Below the pieces are notes generated by a model that saw only the letters and a list, made by a program, of their open reading frames with translations, ran no database searches and was not told the origin of the DNA. Shown here piece after piece: positions 1 to 8,090 of a stretch of 64,000 bases of DNA (positions within the stretch are counted from its first letter, which is position 1; the number at the start of each line of letters is the position of its first letter). The DNA is from Bradyrhizobium sp. CCBAU 53340 (GTDB lineage: Bacteria; Pseudomonadota; Alphaproteobacteria; Rhizobiales; Xanthobacteraceae). The position numbers and the translations under genes are program-made. The DNA is taken from positions 5,270,001 to 5,334,000 of the forward strand of contig NZ_CP030055.1 of the NCBI RefSeq assembly GCF_015291645.1, read 5' to 3'.

Positions 1-210
1 GGCATGGGCGTCGCCTGGGTGTCGCTGATCGCCGCCGAGATGATCTCCGGCCAGTACGGCATCGGCTACTTCACCTGGGAAGCCTATTCGCTGGTGCAGT
101 ATGCCGACATCGCGCTCGGCATGATCGCGATCGGCGTGCTTGGCCTCGGCTCGAGCCTACTGATCCGGGGCGCGGGACATCTGGTAATGCCGTGGAGGTC
201 GACGAGATGA
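1..210 (+). CDS. ABC transporter permease, C-terminal part (nitrate/sulfonate/taurine type), cut by window edge
   Basis: The reading frame is open to the left edge, so only the last ~69 residues are seen. They contain hydrophobic membrane segments and the stretch AEMISGQYGIGYF, which resembles the end of inner-membrane permeases of the SsuC/TauC/NrtB family. The stop codon overlaps the start of the ATPase gene that follows (ATGA), so the two are translationally coupled. The partner ATPase supports the family assignment. The substrate cannot be told from this fragment; nitrate, sulfonates, taurine or pyrimidine precursors are all possible for the family. Confidence 0.75.
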   Translation, partial: GMGVAWVSLIAAEMISGQYGIGYFTWEAYSLVQYADIALGMIAIGVLGLGSSLLIRGAGHLVMPWRSTR

Positions 211-1079
211 GCGAAGTGCTTGCGAACGAACCGAAAGGCCATATCGAGGTCAAAAATTTCTCCCTCAGCTATGACAGCATCGAGGGACCGGTTCAGGCCG
301 TCACCGATACCCAGATCCACGTGAAGCCCGGCGAGTTCGTCTCGATCGTCGGCCCGTCCGGCTGCGGAAAATCGACGCTGCTCAATGCGGTCGCGGGCTT
401 CCTCAAACCGACCACGGGTATCGTCACCGTCGACGGCGAGCGCGTGAACGGCCCCAGCGCCGAGCGCGGCATGGTGTTTCAGCAATATTCGCTGTTTCCC
501 TGGAAGACGGTGCGGGAGAATGTCGAGTTCGGCCTGAAGATGCGCGGCATGCCGCGCTCCCAGCGCGAGCGCGCCGCGCGCACGCTGCTCGGCCTCGCCG
601 GCTTGGAGGCGTTCGAGAAGCACTATCCGGAAAAGCTCTCCGGCGGCATGAAGCAGCGGGTCGGCATCGTCCGCGCACTCGCCACGGGCCCGAAGGTCTT
701 GCTGCTCGACGAGCCGTTCGGCGCCCTCGACGCCCAGACGCGCGTCATCATGCAGCAGATCCTCACCAACATGTGGCAGCGGCTGAAGATCTCGGTGCTG
801 TTCGTCACTCACGACATCGACGAGGCGATCTTCCTCTCCGACCGCGTCTACTGCATGACCGCACGTCCCGGCTCGATCAAGGCGGAGATCTCGATTCCGC
901 TGGAGCGGCCGCGCCAGCAATCCATGATGATGTCGTCGGAATTTCTGGCGCTACGTCGCGGGCTGATGTCGCTGATCCGCGAGGAGAGCCTGAAAGCGAT
1001 GGGCGGCGAGATCAACGACATGGGCATGCAGGGGCTGAACATCGAGCTGCACGGACATTCGCTGGCGGATGTGATTTAG
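207..1079 (+). CDS. ABC transporter ATP-binding protein (SsuB/TauB/NrtD family)
   Basis: This is the cytoplasmic ATPase that powers the permease just upstream. From the ATG at 207 (290 residues) it shows a Walker A GPSGCGKST near residue 49, the Q-loop QQYSLFPW, the signature LSGGMKQRV near 144, Walker B VLLLDEPFGALD near 164 and the switch histidine in FVTHDIDEA. An upstream GTG at 192 is in frame, but the ATG at 207 overlaps the permease stop and has GGAGG eight bases ahead, so I prefer it. The tail of ~30 residues after the ATPase core is longer than in TauB-type proteins. The substrate is unknown. Confidence 0.9.
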   Translation: MSEVLANEPKGHIEVKNFSLSYDSIEGPVQAVTDTQIHVKPGEFVSIVGPSGCGKSTLLNAVAGFLKPTTGIVTVDGERVNGPSAERGMVFQQYSLFPWKTVRENVEFGLKMRGMPRSQRERAARTLLGLAGLEAFEKHYPEKLSGGMKQRVGIVRALATGPKVLLLDEPFGALDAQTRVIMQQILTNMWQRLKISVLFVTHDIDEAIFLSDRVYCMTARPGSIKAEISIPLERPRQQSMMMSSEFLALRRGLMSLIREESLKAMGGEINDMGMQGLNIELHGHSLADVI

Positions 1080-1093
1080 CGGCGATGATGGTC

Positions 1094-1187
1094 TCGTAGG
1101 GTGGGCAAAGCGAAGCGTGCCCACCACTCTCCATCTCACATAGAACTGGTGGGCACGGCGCTTGCGCGCCTTTGCCCACCCTACGGC
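1094..1187. repeat. Imperfect palindromic intergenic repeat, family 1 (copy 1)
   Basis: The element begins CGTAGGGTGGGCAAAGCG and ends with the inverted counterpart TTTGCCCACCCTACGG, with an inner GTGCCCACCA/TGGTGGGCAC pair. It lies between two convergent genes and could fold into one long hairpin. A second copy with nearly the same arms and a different centre lies at 37085-37175. Confidence 0.85.
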
Positions 1188-1200
1188 AGTTTCACGGCCC

Positions 1201-2259
1201 TTACTTGAACCAGTGCACCAGCGCGATGCTGATCCCCAGCAGCAGCATCAAGGACAGCGTCACGGCGGCCGTCACCCTGCCGCCGACATTGGCGAGCACA
1301 CGCACATCGACGCCGAGGCCGAGGGCCGCCATCGAGACCACGGTGAGGAACGTGGTGATCTTCGTCACCGGCGCGACCACCGTGCCCGGCACGATCTCGA
1401 GCGAGCGCAAGGTCGCCAGCGCGAGGAAGCCGAGGATGAACCAGGGCACCAGACGGAAGAAGCCGACATTGGTCTTCTTGGCGTCGGCCTGCCAGCGCGA
1501 GGCGACCAGCGAGAGACCGACAACCACGGGGCCGAGCATCAAGACGCGCATCAGCTTGACCAGCGTGCCGATCTGCGTGGAGATCAGCCCCGCCGGCACC
1601 GTTGCCGCGAGCACTTGGGGCACAGCATAGACGGTGAGCCCTGCGAGGATGCCGTATTGCGTGGCGGTGAGCTGTAACAACGGGATCAGCAGCGGCAGGC
1701 CCAGCACCATCATCACGCCGAGGATGGCCGTAAAGGAGATCGAGGATGCGATCTCGTCGCTGCTCGCGCCAATGATCGGCGCAACCGCGGCGATCGCGGA
1801 ATTGCCGCAGATCGAGTTACCGCAGGCGATCAGGATCGACAAGCGCGTCGACAGGCCCAGCAGGCGGCTGAGGCCGAAAGAAACGCAGATCGCGATCACG
1901 ACGACGGCCGCAATCGAGGCCAGCAGCGCGATGCCCGAGGCCGCGATGGCGGCAAAGCTGATGGAGGCGCCGAGCAGCATAACGGCGACTTCGAGCAGCT
2001 GTTTGGCGCTGAAGGCGATGCCGGCCTGCCAGCGCGGAGCCGGCTTCCAGAAGCTCCGGAGCGCCATGCCGAGAAGAATCGCCATCACCAGCGCCTCGAC
2101 ATAGGGGTGCTCGAATACGCCCAGTTCGGCCCGCTCCAGCAGGGCCGAGACGCCCGCAACAGCAATACAGAGAAGGATGCCGGGAATCAGCGCCAGGATG
2201 CGGCTAAAGGCTGTGGTCGGCTTGGCGTCGGCCGGGCTGGATGCTTGATTCTGCGACAC
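1201..2259 (-). CDS. YeiH/UPF0324-family membrane protein (putative sulfate exporter family)
   Basis: A 352-residue polytopic membrane protein with about ten hydrophobic helices. The segment ACGNSICGNSAIAAVAP in the middle is the hallmark of the YeiH/UPF0324 (PSE) family, and the length is typical. Databases often call the family putative sulfate exporters, but the transported substrate is poorly established. The start is a GTG at 2259 preceded by GGGAGAG. It is convergent with the ABC ATPase gene, with repeat family 1 between their ends. No adjacent LysR gene, which often accompanies yeiH, is seen. Confidence 0.8.
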   Translation of the reverse strand: MSQNQASSPADAKPTTAFSRILALIPGILLCIAVAGVSALLERAELGVFEHPYVEALVMAILLGMALRSFWKPAPRWQAGIAFSAKQLLEVAVMLLGASISFAAIAASGIALLASIAAVVVIAICVSFGLSRLLGLSTRLSILIACGNSICGNSAIAAVAPIIGASSDEIASSISFTAILGVMMVLGLPLLIPLLQLTATQYGILAGLTVYAVPQVLAATVPAGLISTQIGTLVKLMRVLMLGPVVVGLSLVASRWQADAKKTNVGFFRLVPWFILGFLALATLRSLEIVPGTVVAPVTKITTFLTVVSMAALGLGVDVRVLANVGGRVTAAVTLSLMLLLGISIALVHWFK

Positions 2260-2390
2260 AAATCTCTCCCAGAGGAGAAGGATTTATACGCACGACGCTT
2301 CCGTTGGGGAATAAGTTTTCGGCATATCAGGGCCGAGGGAAGTTCTGTCCTCGACCCGGAATAATCGGCATTCAGGAGATCTGGCCGGCT

Positions 2391-2573
2391 TCAGAAGATC
2401 AGGCTTTTGGCGAGTGAGGCCACGTGGCTGAAGCTGTCATAGACGCCCGGCTCGAAGAACGCCGCGCGGGCAAGCACGATGGCGGCGACCAGCGACCAGA
2501 ACAGGCCCGTGCCGGCCCGCAGCAGGAGCTTGGACGCACGCGACCGGGGCTGGGTGTCCGTCGCGGACATCAT
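2391..2573 (-). CDS. Small hypothetical protein with one membrane segment
   Basis: From the tandem ATGs at 2573/2570 this would encode about 60 residues: a short basic N-terminus, then one hydrophobic helix (LFWSLVAAIVLARAAFF) and a polar tail. The same frame stays open upstream with another ATG at 2609, so the start is uncertain, and no strong ribosome site precedes any of them. I do not recognise a family. The overlapping plus-strand frame lacks such structure. It could be spurious; the sharp hydrophobic profile is the main support. Confidence 0.42.
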   Translation of the reverse strand: MMSATDTQPRSRASKLLLRAGTGLFWSLVAAIVLARAAFFEPGVYDSFSHVASLAKSLIF

Positions 2574-2892
2574 CTGCTCGCCAAAGGGCTCAAATCCAGT
2601 GCGTTCCATGGCCGTCAAATCCATCAATTTCTGACGGAAATGTCGTCGTTTCGGGCCCAAACAGCAATGGAAGCGATTGGCGTTTTTGCCCGCTGGAGGG
2701 GAAACTCCTTCCGTCTGATGGTCCCCGGACAATAGTTTTCTTCTTCCGCCCTATTGGGACACCGAAAGGCAAGCCGGATACGGGCCGCGTAGACGATCCG
2801 GGGCTCGTCGACTACCGTGCCGTGCCGCCAGTCCTTCGTTCGCCCCTTGCGAGGTCAAACACAATGGGATCGCCGGAGATCAGAAGAAGACG

Positions 2893-4803
2893 ATGAACAT
2901 CGCATCTCCGCACCAACCGCTCGACCTCGGCTCGGCCATCGCCGAAGGCGACATTCGTTGCCTGCTGATGGTGCTCGTGCACATGACCGGCGACGAGAAA
3001 TGGCTTGAGCCTCCGTACTTGCCCAGGCGCGACATCCGCCTCATTCCCGATCCCGAGGCCGGCGTACCCAGGGAGATCCAGGACGAAATCCGGGCTGCCG
3101 TCGTCAAGCTCTTCGCCGGCGGCACGCCGAAACCTGTCATCGCCGATCCCGGCGAGGAGATGCTGCTGAAGATGATGCGCGCCTGCCTCGGCGAGAACGT
3201 CGCTCCCGAATATGCGCCGCTGATGCGCGAGGAGATGGGCTTTGTACCGCGCGAGGCCCGCTGGACGACGCGCCCTTCGGACGAGAAGCTCGCTGCGCAA
3301 CATGTCCTGATCGTCGGCGCCGGCGTCTGCGCCATCGCGCTCGGCGTGGCGCTCGGCCATCTCGGCATCCCCTACACCGTCGTCGAGAAGAATGCCGAGC
3401 TCGGCGGCACCTGGTGGATCAACCGCTATCCCGGCTGCGGCGTCGACACGCCGAACCACTCCTATTCCTACTCGTTCGGCTCGGGCAATGCATGGACGCG
3501 CTATTTCTGCCAGCGCGAGGAGCTGCTGGGTTACCTCAAGAAAGTCGCGGACGAATACGGCATCCGGAAACATCTGCGCGTCAACACCGAGCTGACCTCA
3601 TCGCGCTGGGACGAGGACAAGCGGCGCTGGATCTCCACCCTGAAGACGCCAGCCGGGGAAGAGACTTTCGAATCCACCGCACTGGTCTCGGCCATCGGCC
3701 AGCTCAACGATCCCTCACGCGCGCACTTCAAGGGCGAGGAAAGCTTCAAGGGAACGATCCTGCACTCGGCCTTGTGGTCTGATGACATCAAGCCCGATGG
3801 CAAGCATGTCGCCGTGATCGGCACCGGCGCGACGTCGATGCAGCTGGTGCCGTCGATCGCCGGCCGCGTCGCTTCGGTCACGGTCTACCAGCGCAGCGCG
3901 CAATGGGCGCGACCGGTGAAAGGCTATGCCGATCCGATCAGCGAGGGCGCGCGCTGGCTGCTCGCGCATCTGCCGTTCTATGTGCAGTGGTACCGCTTCA
4001 ACATGTTCTGGCGCTACGGCGACGGCCTCCTGCCGTTCCTGCGCAAAGACCCGGCCTGGCCCCACCCCGAGCGCGCCGTCAACAAGGGCAACGACCGGCA
4101 TCGCCAGGAGCTGACCGACTTCATCCTGTCGGAGCTGAAGGACCGGCCCGACCTGATCGAGAAATGCGTGCCGACCTATCCGCCCTATGGCAAGCGCATC
4201 CTGCTCGACAACAACTGGTTCAAGACCTTGACGCGGAGCAATGTCGAGCTCGTCACCGACGCGATCGACCATTTCGATGAAAGCGGCATCGTCACCACCG
4301 ACGGCAGGCACCGGCCAGCCGACATCATCGTGGTCGCCACCGGCTTCAAGGTCACGGAGATGGCCGCGCGCCTCAACATCAGCGGCCGCGACGGCAAGGA
4401 TTTGCGCGAGGCCTGGGCCAACGACAATCCGACCGCGTTCCTCGGCCTCACCGTGCCTGGTTTCCCGAACTTCTTCTGCATGCTCGGCCCGAATTCCGGT
4501 CCGGCCCATGGTGGCAGCGTCATCTTCCAGTCGGAATGCCAGAGCCGCTACATTTCGGCCTGCCTCGCCGGCATGATCGAGCAGGACATCGCCGCGATGG
4601 ACGTTCGCCCTGACGTGCTCGACGACTACGTTCGCAAGGTCGATGCCGAGCACGAAGCGATGATCTGGACCCATCCGGGGATGAGCACCTACTATCGCAA
4701 TTCAAGCGGACGCGTGTTCTCGGCGATGCCGTGGCGGTTCGTGGATTACTGGCGCATGACGCATGATCCGGACATGCGGCAGTACAGGCTGACGAAGGCG
4801 TAA
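2893..4803 (+). CDS. FAD-dependent Baeyer-Villiger monooxygenase (4-hydroxyacetophenone monooxygenase-like)
   Basis: Class B flavoprotein monooxygenase of 636 residues that would insert oxygen next to a ketone carbonyl using NADPH and O2. It has ~135 extra N-terminal residues before the FAD domain, as in the ~640-residue 4-hydroxyacetophenone monooxygenases. The FAD fold begins VLIVGAGVCAIALG, the Baeyer-Villiger fingerprint is seen as FKGTILHSALW, and the NADPH fold begins VAVIGTGATSMQ. The third glycine of the first Rossmann loop is alanine and the residue after the fingerprint Trp is Ser rather than Pro/Asp. It stands alone and ends next to a palindromic repeat. The substrate is unknown. 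Confidence 0.85.
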   Translation: MNIASPHQPLDLGSAIAEGDIRCLLMVLVHMTGDEKWLEPPYLPRRDIRLIPDPEAGVPREIQDEIRAAVVKLFAGGTPKPVIADPGEEMLLKMMRACLGENVAPEYAPLMREEMGFVPREARWTTRPSDEKLAAQHVLIVGAGVCAIALGVALGHLGIPYTVVEKNAELGGTWWINRYPGCGVDTPNHSYSYSFGSGNAWTRYFCQREELLGYLKKVADEYGIRKHLRVNTELTSSRWDEDKRRWISTLKTPAGEETFESTALVSAIGQLNDPSRAHFKGEESFKGTILHSALWSDDIKPDGKHVAVIGTGATSMQLVPSIAGRVASVTVYQRSAQWARPVKGYADPISEGARWLLAHLPFYVQWYRFNMFWRYGDGLLPFLRKDPAWPHPERAVNKGNDRHRQELTDFILSELKDRPDLIEKCVPTYPPYGKRILLDNNWFKTLTRSNVELVTDAIDHFDESGIVTTDGRHRPADIIVVATGFKVTEMAARLNISGRDGKDLREAWANDNPTAFLGLTVPGFPNFFCMLGPNSGPAHGGSVIFQSECQSRYISACLAGMIEQDIAAMDVRPDVLDDYVRKVDAEHEAMIWTHPGMSTYYRNSSGRVFSAMPWRFVDYWRMTHDPDMRQYRLTKA

Positions 4804-4815
4804 ATCTCTCCACAA

Positions 4816-4895
4816 CGTCATTGCGAGCGTAGCGAAGCAATCCAGCGTCTTTCCTCGGAGGGATTCTGGATTGCTTCGCTACGCTCGCAATGACG
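4816..4895. repeat. Palindromic intergenic repeat, family 2 (copy 1)
   Basis: Begins CGTCATTGCGAGCGTAGCG and ends with the inverted form CGCTACGCTCGCAATGACG; an inner GCAATCCAG/CTGGATTGC pair continues the stem around a ~20-base centre. It lies between two convergent stop codons (4803 and 4901), where it may act as a two-way terminator. A near-identical copy lies at 48181-48260 and a termini-only copy at 37208-37231. Confidence 0.9.
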
Positions 4896-4900
4896 GCCTA

Positions 4901-6016
4901 TCAGGCCGCGAGCCCGCTCTCCACCGGCGCAAACTCCATCCCGAGGCTCTCCGCCACCGCCTTGTTGGTGATGCGGCCGCGATGGACGTTCAATCCATTG
5001 CGCAGGTGCGGATTTTCCAGCACCGCGGCAAAGCCCTTGTCCGCAAGCATCAGGCCGAACGGCAGCGTCGCGTTGTTGAGCGCCTGGCTCGACGTCACCG
5101 GCACGGCACCCGGCATGTTGGCGACGCAATAATGCACGACGCCGTCGACCTCGTAGGTCGGATCGGTATGCGTGGTCGCATGCGAGGTCTCGAAACAGCC
5201 GCCCTGGTCGATCGCGACGTCGACCAGCACCGCACCCGGCCGCATCGCTTTGAGCATCGCGCGCGTCACGAGCTTCGGAGCGCTCGCGCCGGGCACCAGC
5301 ACGGCGCCGATCACGACGTCGGCGGCGAACACCTCGTCCTCGACCGACTCGATCGTCGAAAAGCGCGTGCGCACGCGTCCGGCGAAGAGATCATCCAGTT
5401 GGCGCAGGCGCGGAATCGAGCGGTCGATCACCGTGACTTCAGCGCCGAGGCCCGCGGCCATGCGCGCGGCCTGCGTTCCCACGACGCCACCGCCAAGAAT
5501 GACAACGCGCGCCGGCTGCACGCCGGGCACGCCGCCGAGCAGCAAGCCGCGACCGCCAGCCGACCGCTTGAGGGCGGCGCCGGCGGCCTCGATGGCGAGG
5601 CGGCCGGCGACTTCGCTCATCGGCGCAAGCAGGGGGAGGTGGCCGGCCGCGTCGGTGACGGTTTCATAGGCGATCGCAGTGCAGCCGGACGCCAGCAGGC
5701 CCCTGGCCTGATCGGGATCCGGCGCGAGATGGAGATAGGTAAACAGGATTTGGCTTTCGCGGAGCTGGGCCCATTCGCTCGCCTGCGGCTCCTTCACCTT
5801 CACGATCATGTCGGACTTGGCGAAGATGTCGCGCGCGTTCGCGGCAATGGAGGCCCCTGCCCGCTGGTACACCTCGTCGGAGGCGCCGATACCGCTGCCC
5901 GCGCCAGTCTCGACCGTCACCTGATGCCCGGCTGCGATATATTCGCGAACGGCCCCCGGGGTGAGCCCGACGCGATATTCCTGCACCTTGATCTCCTTGG
6001 GCACACCGACACGCAT
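4901..6016 (-). CDS. ald: Alanine dehydrogenase
   Basis: NAD-dependent L-alanine dehydrogenase (alanine to pyruvate, ammonia and NADH), 371 residues, the usual family length. It starts MRVGVPKEIKVQEYRVGL and carries the substrate-binding VKVKEP lysine, the TYLHLA histidine, the Rossmann loop LGGGVVGTQAA and the VDVAIDQGG aspartate. The frame is open far upstream, but AGGAG lies just before the ATG at 6016 and homology begins there. It is divergent from an Lrp-type regulator, the standard ald/aldR arrangement, so alanine-responsive control is likely. Confidence 0.95.
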   Translation of the reverse strand: MRVGVPKEIKVQEYRVGLTPGAVREYIAAGHQVTVETGAGSGIGASDEVYQRAGASIAANARDIFAKSDMIVKVKEPQASEWAQLRESQILFTYLHLAPDPDQARGLLASGCTAIAYETVTDAAGHLPLLAPMSEVAGRLAIEAAGAALKRSAGGRGLLLGGVPGVQPARVVILGGGVVGTQAARMAAGLGAEVTVIDRSIPRLRQLDDLFAGRVRTRFSTIESVEDEVFAADVVIGAVLVPGASAPKLVTRAMLKAMRPGAVLVDVAIDQGGCFETSHATTHTDPTYEVDGVVHYCVANMPGAVPVTSSQALNNATLPFGLMLADKGFAAVLENPHLRNGLNVHRGRITNKAVAESLGMEFAPVESGLAA

Positions 6017-6073
6017 TCTGGGCTCCTTTTTGATTCTCGTGCGTGATCGTAGCGACGCAGGCAGTTTGGTTTC

Positions 6074-6631
6074 GTGCAAATATCCGCTAGTTTCGCGCCT
6101 CTTGCGCCGGTTTCCGGCGCGCAAACGCCCTTTCACGCTGGAAACGAAACCTTGGCCCTCGACCGCAAAGATCTCGCGATTCTCGCGGAACTCACGACCA
6201 ACGCCCGCGCTAGCCACACCGAGCTTGCCAACAAGGTCGGCCTTTCCAGCACGGCGCTGGCGCGGCGGCAGAAAGCGCTGGAGGACGACGGCTACATCCA
6301 GGCCTACCAGGCCGCACTCGACCTCGCGCAGTTCGGCCTCACCACGACGGTGCTGGTCCGCATCGCGCTGGAGAGCCAGAGCGACGAGGCGCTGAAGGCG
6401 TTCGAGGCGGAAGTCGTGAAGTGCCCTTCCGTCGTGCGTTGCTTCCTGATGTCGGGCACCGATGACTACATCCTGATCGTGCTCGCCCGCGACATCCAGG
6501 ATTTCGAGCGCATCCACCGCACCGAGCTGTCGCGCCTGCCGCGCGTGGCACGGGTGCAGTCGAGCTTCGCGCTGCGCGAGGTCGTCAACCGCGCGGTGCC
6601 GACCGTGGTGTTCGGCGAGACGAAGCGATAG
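6074..6631 (+). CDS. Lrp/AsnC-family transcriptional regulator (AldR-like)
   Basis: A helix-turn-helix/RAM-domain regulator of the leucine-responsive protein family. The HTH lies in SHTELANKVGLSSTALARR and is followed by an effector domain containing FLMSGTDDYILIVL. The track start at 6074 gives 185 residues with an unusual ~26-residue N-terminal extension; an in-frame TTG at 6152 would start at LALDRKDLAIL, where the family normally begins, so the true start may be there. It is divergent from ald with a short shared promoter region and probably controls it. Confidence 0.88.
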   Translation: MQISASFAPLAPVSGAQTPFHAGNETLALDRKDLAILAELTTNARASHTELANKVGLSSTALARRQKALEDDGYIQAYQAALDLAQFGLTTTVLVRIALESQSDEALKAFEAEVVKCPSVVRCFLMSGTDDYILIVLARDIQDFERIHRTELSRLPRVARVQSSFALREVVNRAVPTVVFGETKR

Positions 6632-6827
6632 CTGAGTCGGTTGCGGCTCGAGCCAAGCTGTCAAGCGCCTCGCGTTACCGGCGGCAGCATCCCATCATCA
6701 AAGAAAGTTGAATTGTGACTTCAGCCATACGGTTGAGGCGCAACCGACCCGATCATTGGACCAAATTGATAGGGCGCAACGCATCCGCGCCCCGCGTCAC
6801 GCAACCATTTATTCCTGGGGTCTTTCG

Positions 6828-8015
6828 ATGTTCACATCCAGCCGCCGTCTTTTCATTCAATCCGTTGCATTCGGTGCCGGTGTGCTCGGCGCCGCCAAAT
6901 CCGCGCTCGCAGCGCCGGACGGACATGCCGCCGGCTACGACGTAGCTCCCGCGTCCGAGTTCCTGAAGACGATCCCACGCAAGTCAGGTGACCCGGTGGT
7001 GTTCACGACCTCGCTCGACAAGGGACCGATCAAGGCCACGTCCGGAGGCTGGGCGCGCGAGGTCACCACCCGCACCCTTCCGCTCGCGACCGGAATTGCC
7101 GGCGCGCATCTCTTCGTCAATGCCGGCGGCGCCCGGGAAATGCATTGGCATAATTCGGCCGAATGGGCCTATGTCGTCGATGGCCATTGCCAGGTGACGG
7201 TGGTCGATCCCGAGGGCCAGCTCGAAGTGGTCAATCTCGGACCTGGCGATCTCTGGTTCTTCCCCAGGGGTCACAGCCACGCCATCCAGACGCTGGGGCC
7301 CTCCCCCTGCCACGCCATCCTCGCCTTCGATGACGGTCTCTACTCCGAGCACGGCACGTTCGGGATCAGCGACTGGATGAGCCGCTATGACGCCCCGACG
7401 CTCTCGCAGGCGCTGGGCGTGTCCACCGAGGCCTTCAGCCCCAATCCGAAGGCCGAGACCTACATCATGCAGGGCGAAGTTCTGGCGCTCGACGGTCCGC
7501 AGGCAAAGACCGCCCGCGCGCTGGACCGCGACCGCACCCACCGTTTCGCGCTGATGGCGCAGAAGCCGCGCGTGAGCACAGCGGGCGGACAGCTCTACGT
7601 CGCCTCCGCCAAGGAGTTTCCCGTTTCGAGCACCATGACCGGGACCGTGCTCAAGCTCAAAGCCGGCGCGATGCACGAGCCGCATTGGCACACCGACGCC
7701 AATGAATGGCACTACGTGCTGCAGGGGCGTACGCGCGTGACCCTGTTCGCATTCGACAAGCGGGTTGCCGTCGCCGAGCTGTCGGCGGGCGAATGCGCCT
7801 ACATTCCCGCCAATTGCGGACACTCGATCCAGAATATCGGCCAGGAGGACACTGAGGTGGTCGGCGTGCTCGACAGTGGCACCTACCACGAGAGCAGCCT
7901 CGGCGACTGGCTGGCGAAGGCACCGCGACACCTGCTGGCCAATAATTTCGGTATCTCGGAGGCGGCGGTGGCGAATTTCGCCCCGAAACGCGTGGTTATC
8001 GCCAGCGCGATTTGA
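6828..8015 (+). CDS. oxdC: Tat-exported bicupin oxalate decarboxylase
   Basis: Manganese bicupin that converts oxalate to formate and CO2. From the ATG at 6828 (395 residues) it opens with a twin-arginine signal, SRRLFIQS, plus a hydrophobic stretch ending ALAAP, so the enzyme should act in the periplasm. Cupin 1 ligands are His106, His108, Glu112 and His151; cupin 2 ligands are His286, His288, Glu293 and His332. The flexible lid reads SEHGT instead of the Bacillus SENST, but the catalytic glutamate (Glu174) is kept, arguing for decarboxylase rather than oxidase activity. The longer upstream frame adds 40 residues ahead of the Tat signal and is unlikely. Confidence 0.9.
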   Translation: MFTSSRRLFIQSVAFGAGVLGAAKSALAAPDGHAAGYDVAPASEFLKTIPRKSGDPVVFTTSLDKGPIKATSGGWAREVTTRTLPLATGIAGAHLFVNAGGAREMHWHNSAEWAYVVDGHCQVTVVDPEGQLEVVNLGPGDLWFFPRGHSHAIQTLGPSPCHAILAFDDGLYSEHGTFGISDWMSRYDAPTLSQALGVSTEAFSPNPKAETYIMQGEVLALDGPQAKTARALDRDRTHRFALMAQKPRVSTAGGQLYVASAKEFPVSSTMTGTVLKLKAGAMHEPHWHTDANEWHYVLQGRTRVTLFAFDKRVAVAELSAGECAYIPANCGHSIQNIGQEDTEVVGVLDSGTYHESSLGDWLAKAPRHLLANNFGISEAAVANFAPKRVVIASAI

Positions 8016-8045
8016 GCCTCCAAAGCGCCGTCATAGAACTGTCAT

Positions 8046-8081
8046 CGAATGTGCAGAGACCTGTCCGTCTCTGTACATTCG
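8046..8081 (+). promoter_or_regulatory. 15-bp stem-loop touching the ribosome site of the Orn/Lys/Arg decarboxylase gene
   Basis: CGAATGTGCAGAGAC (8046-8060) pairs with GTCTCTGTACATTCG (8067-8081) around the six-base loop CTGTCC, with one G-U pair. The last stem base is the first base of GGGA, the only ribosome-binding match before the ATG at 8091. No U-run follows, so it is not a standard terminator. As DNA it could also be an operator for a dimeric protein. Confidence 0.7.
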
Positions 8082-8090
8082 GGACATGCC

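Noticed and set aside
6708..6827. Upstream extension of the oxalate decarboxylase frame by 40 residues
   Set aside because: It would bury the twin-arginine signal, which must be at the N-terminus, and it lacks a ribosome site.
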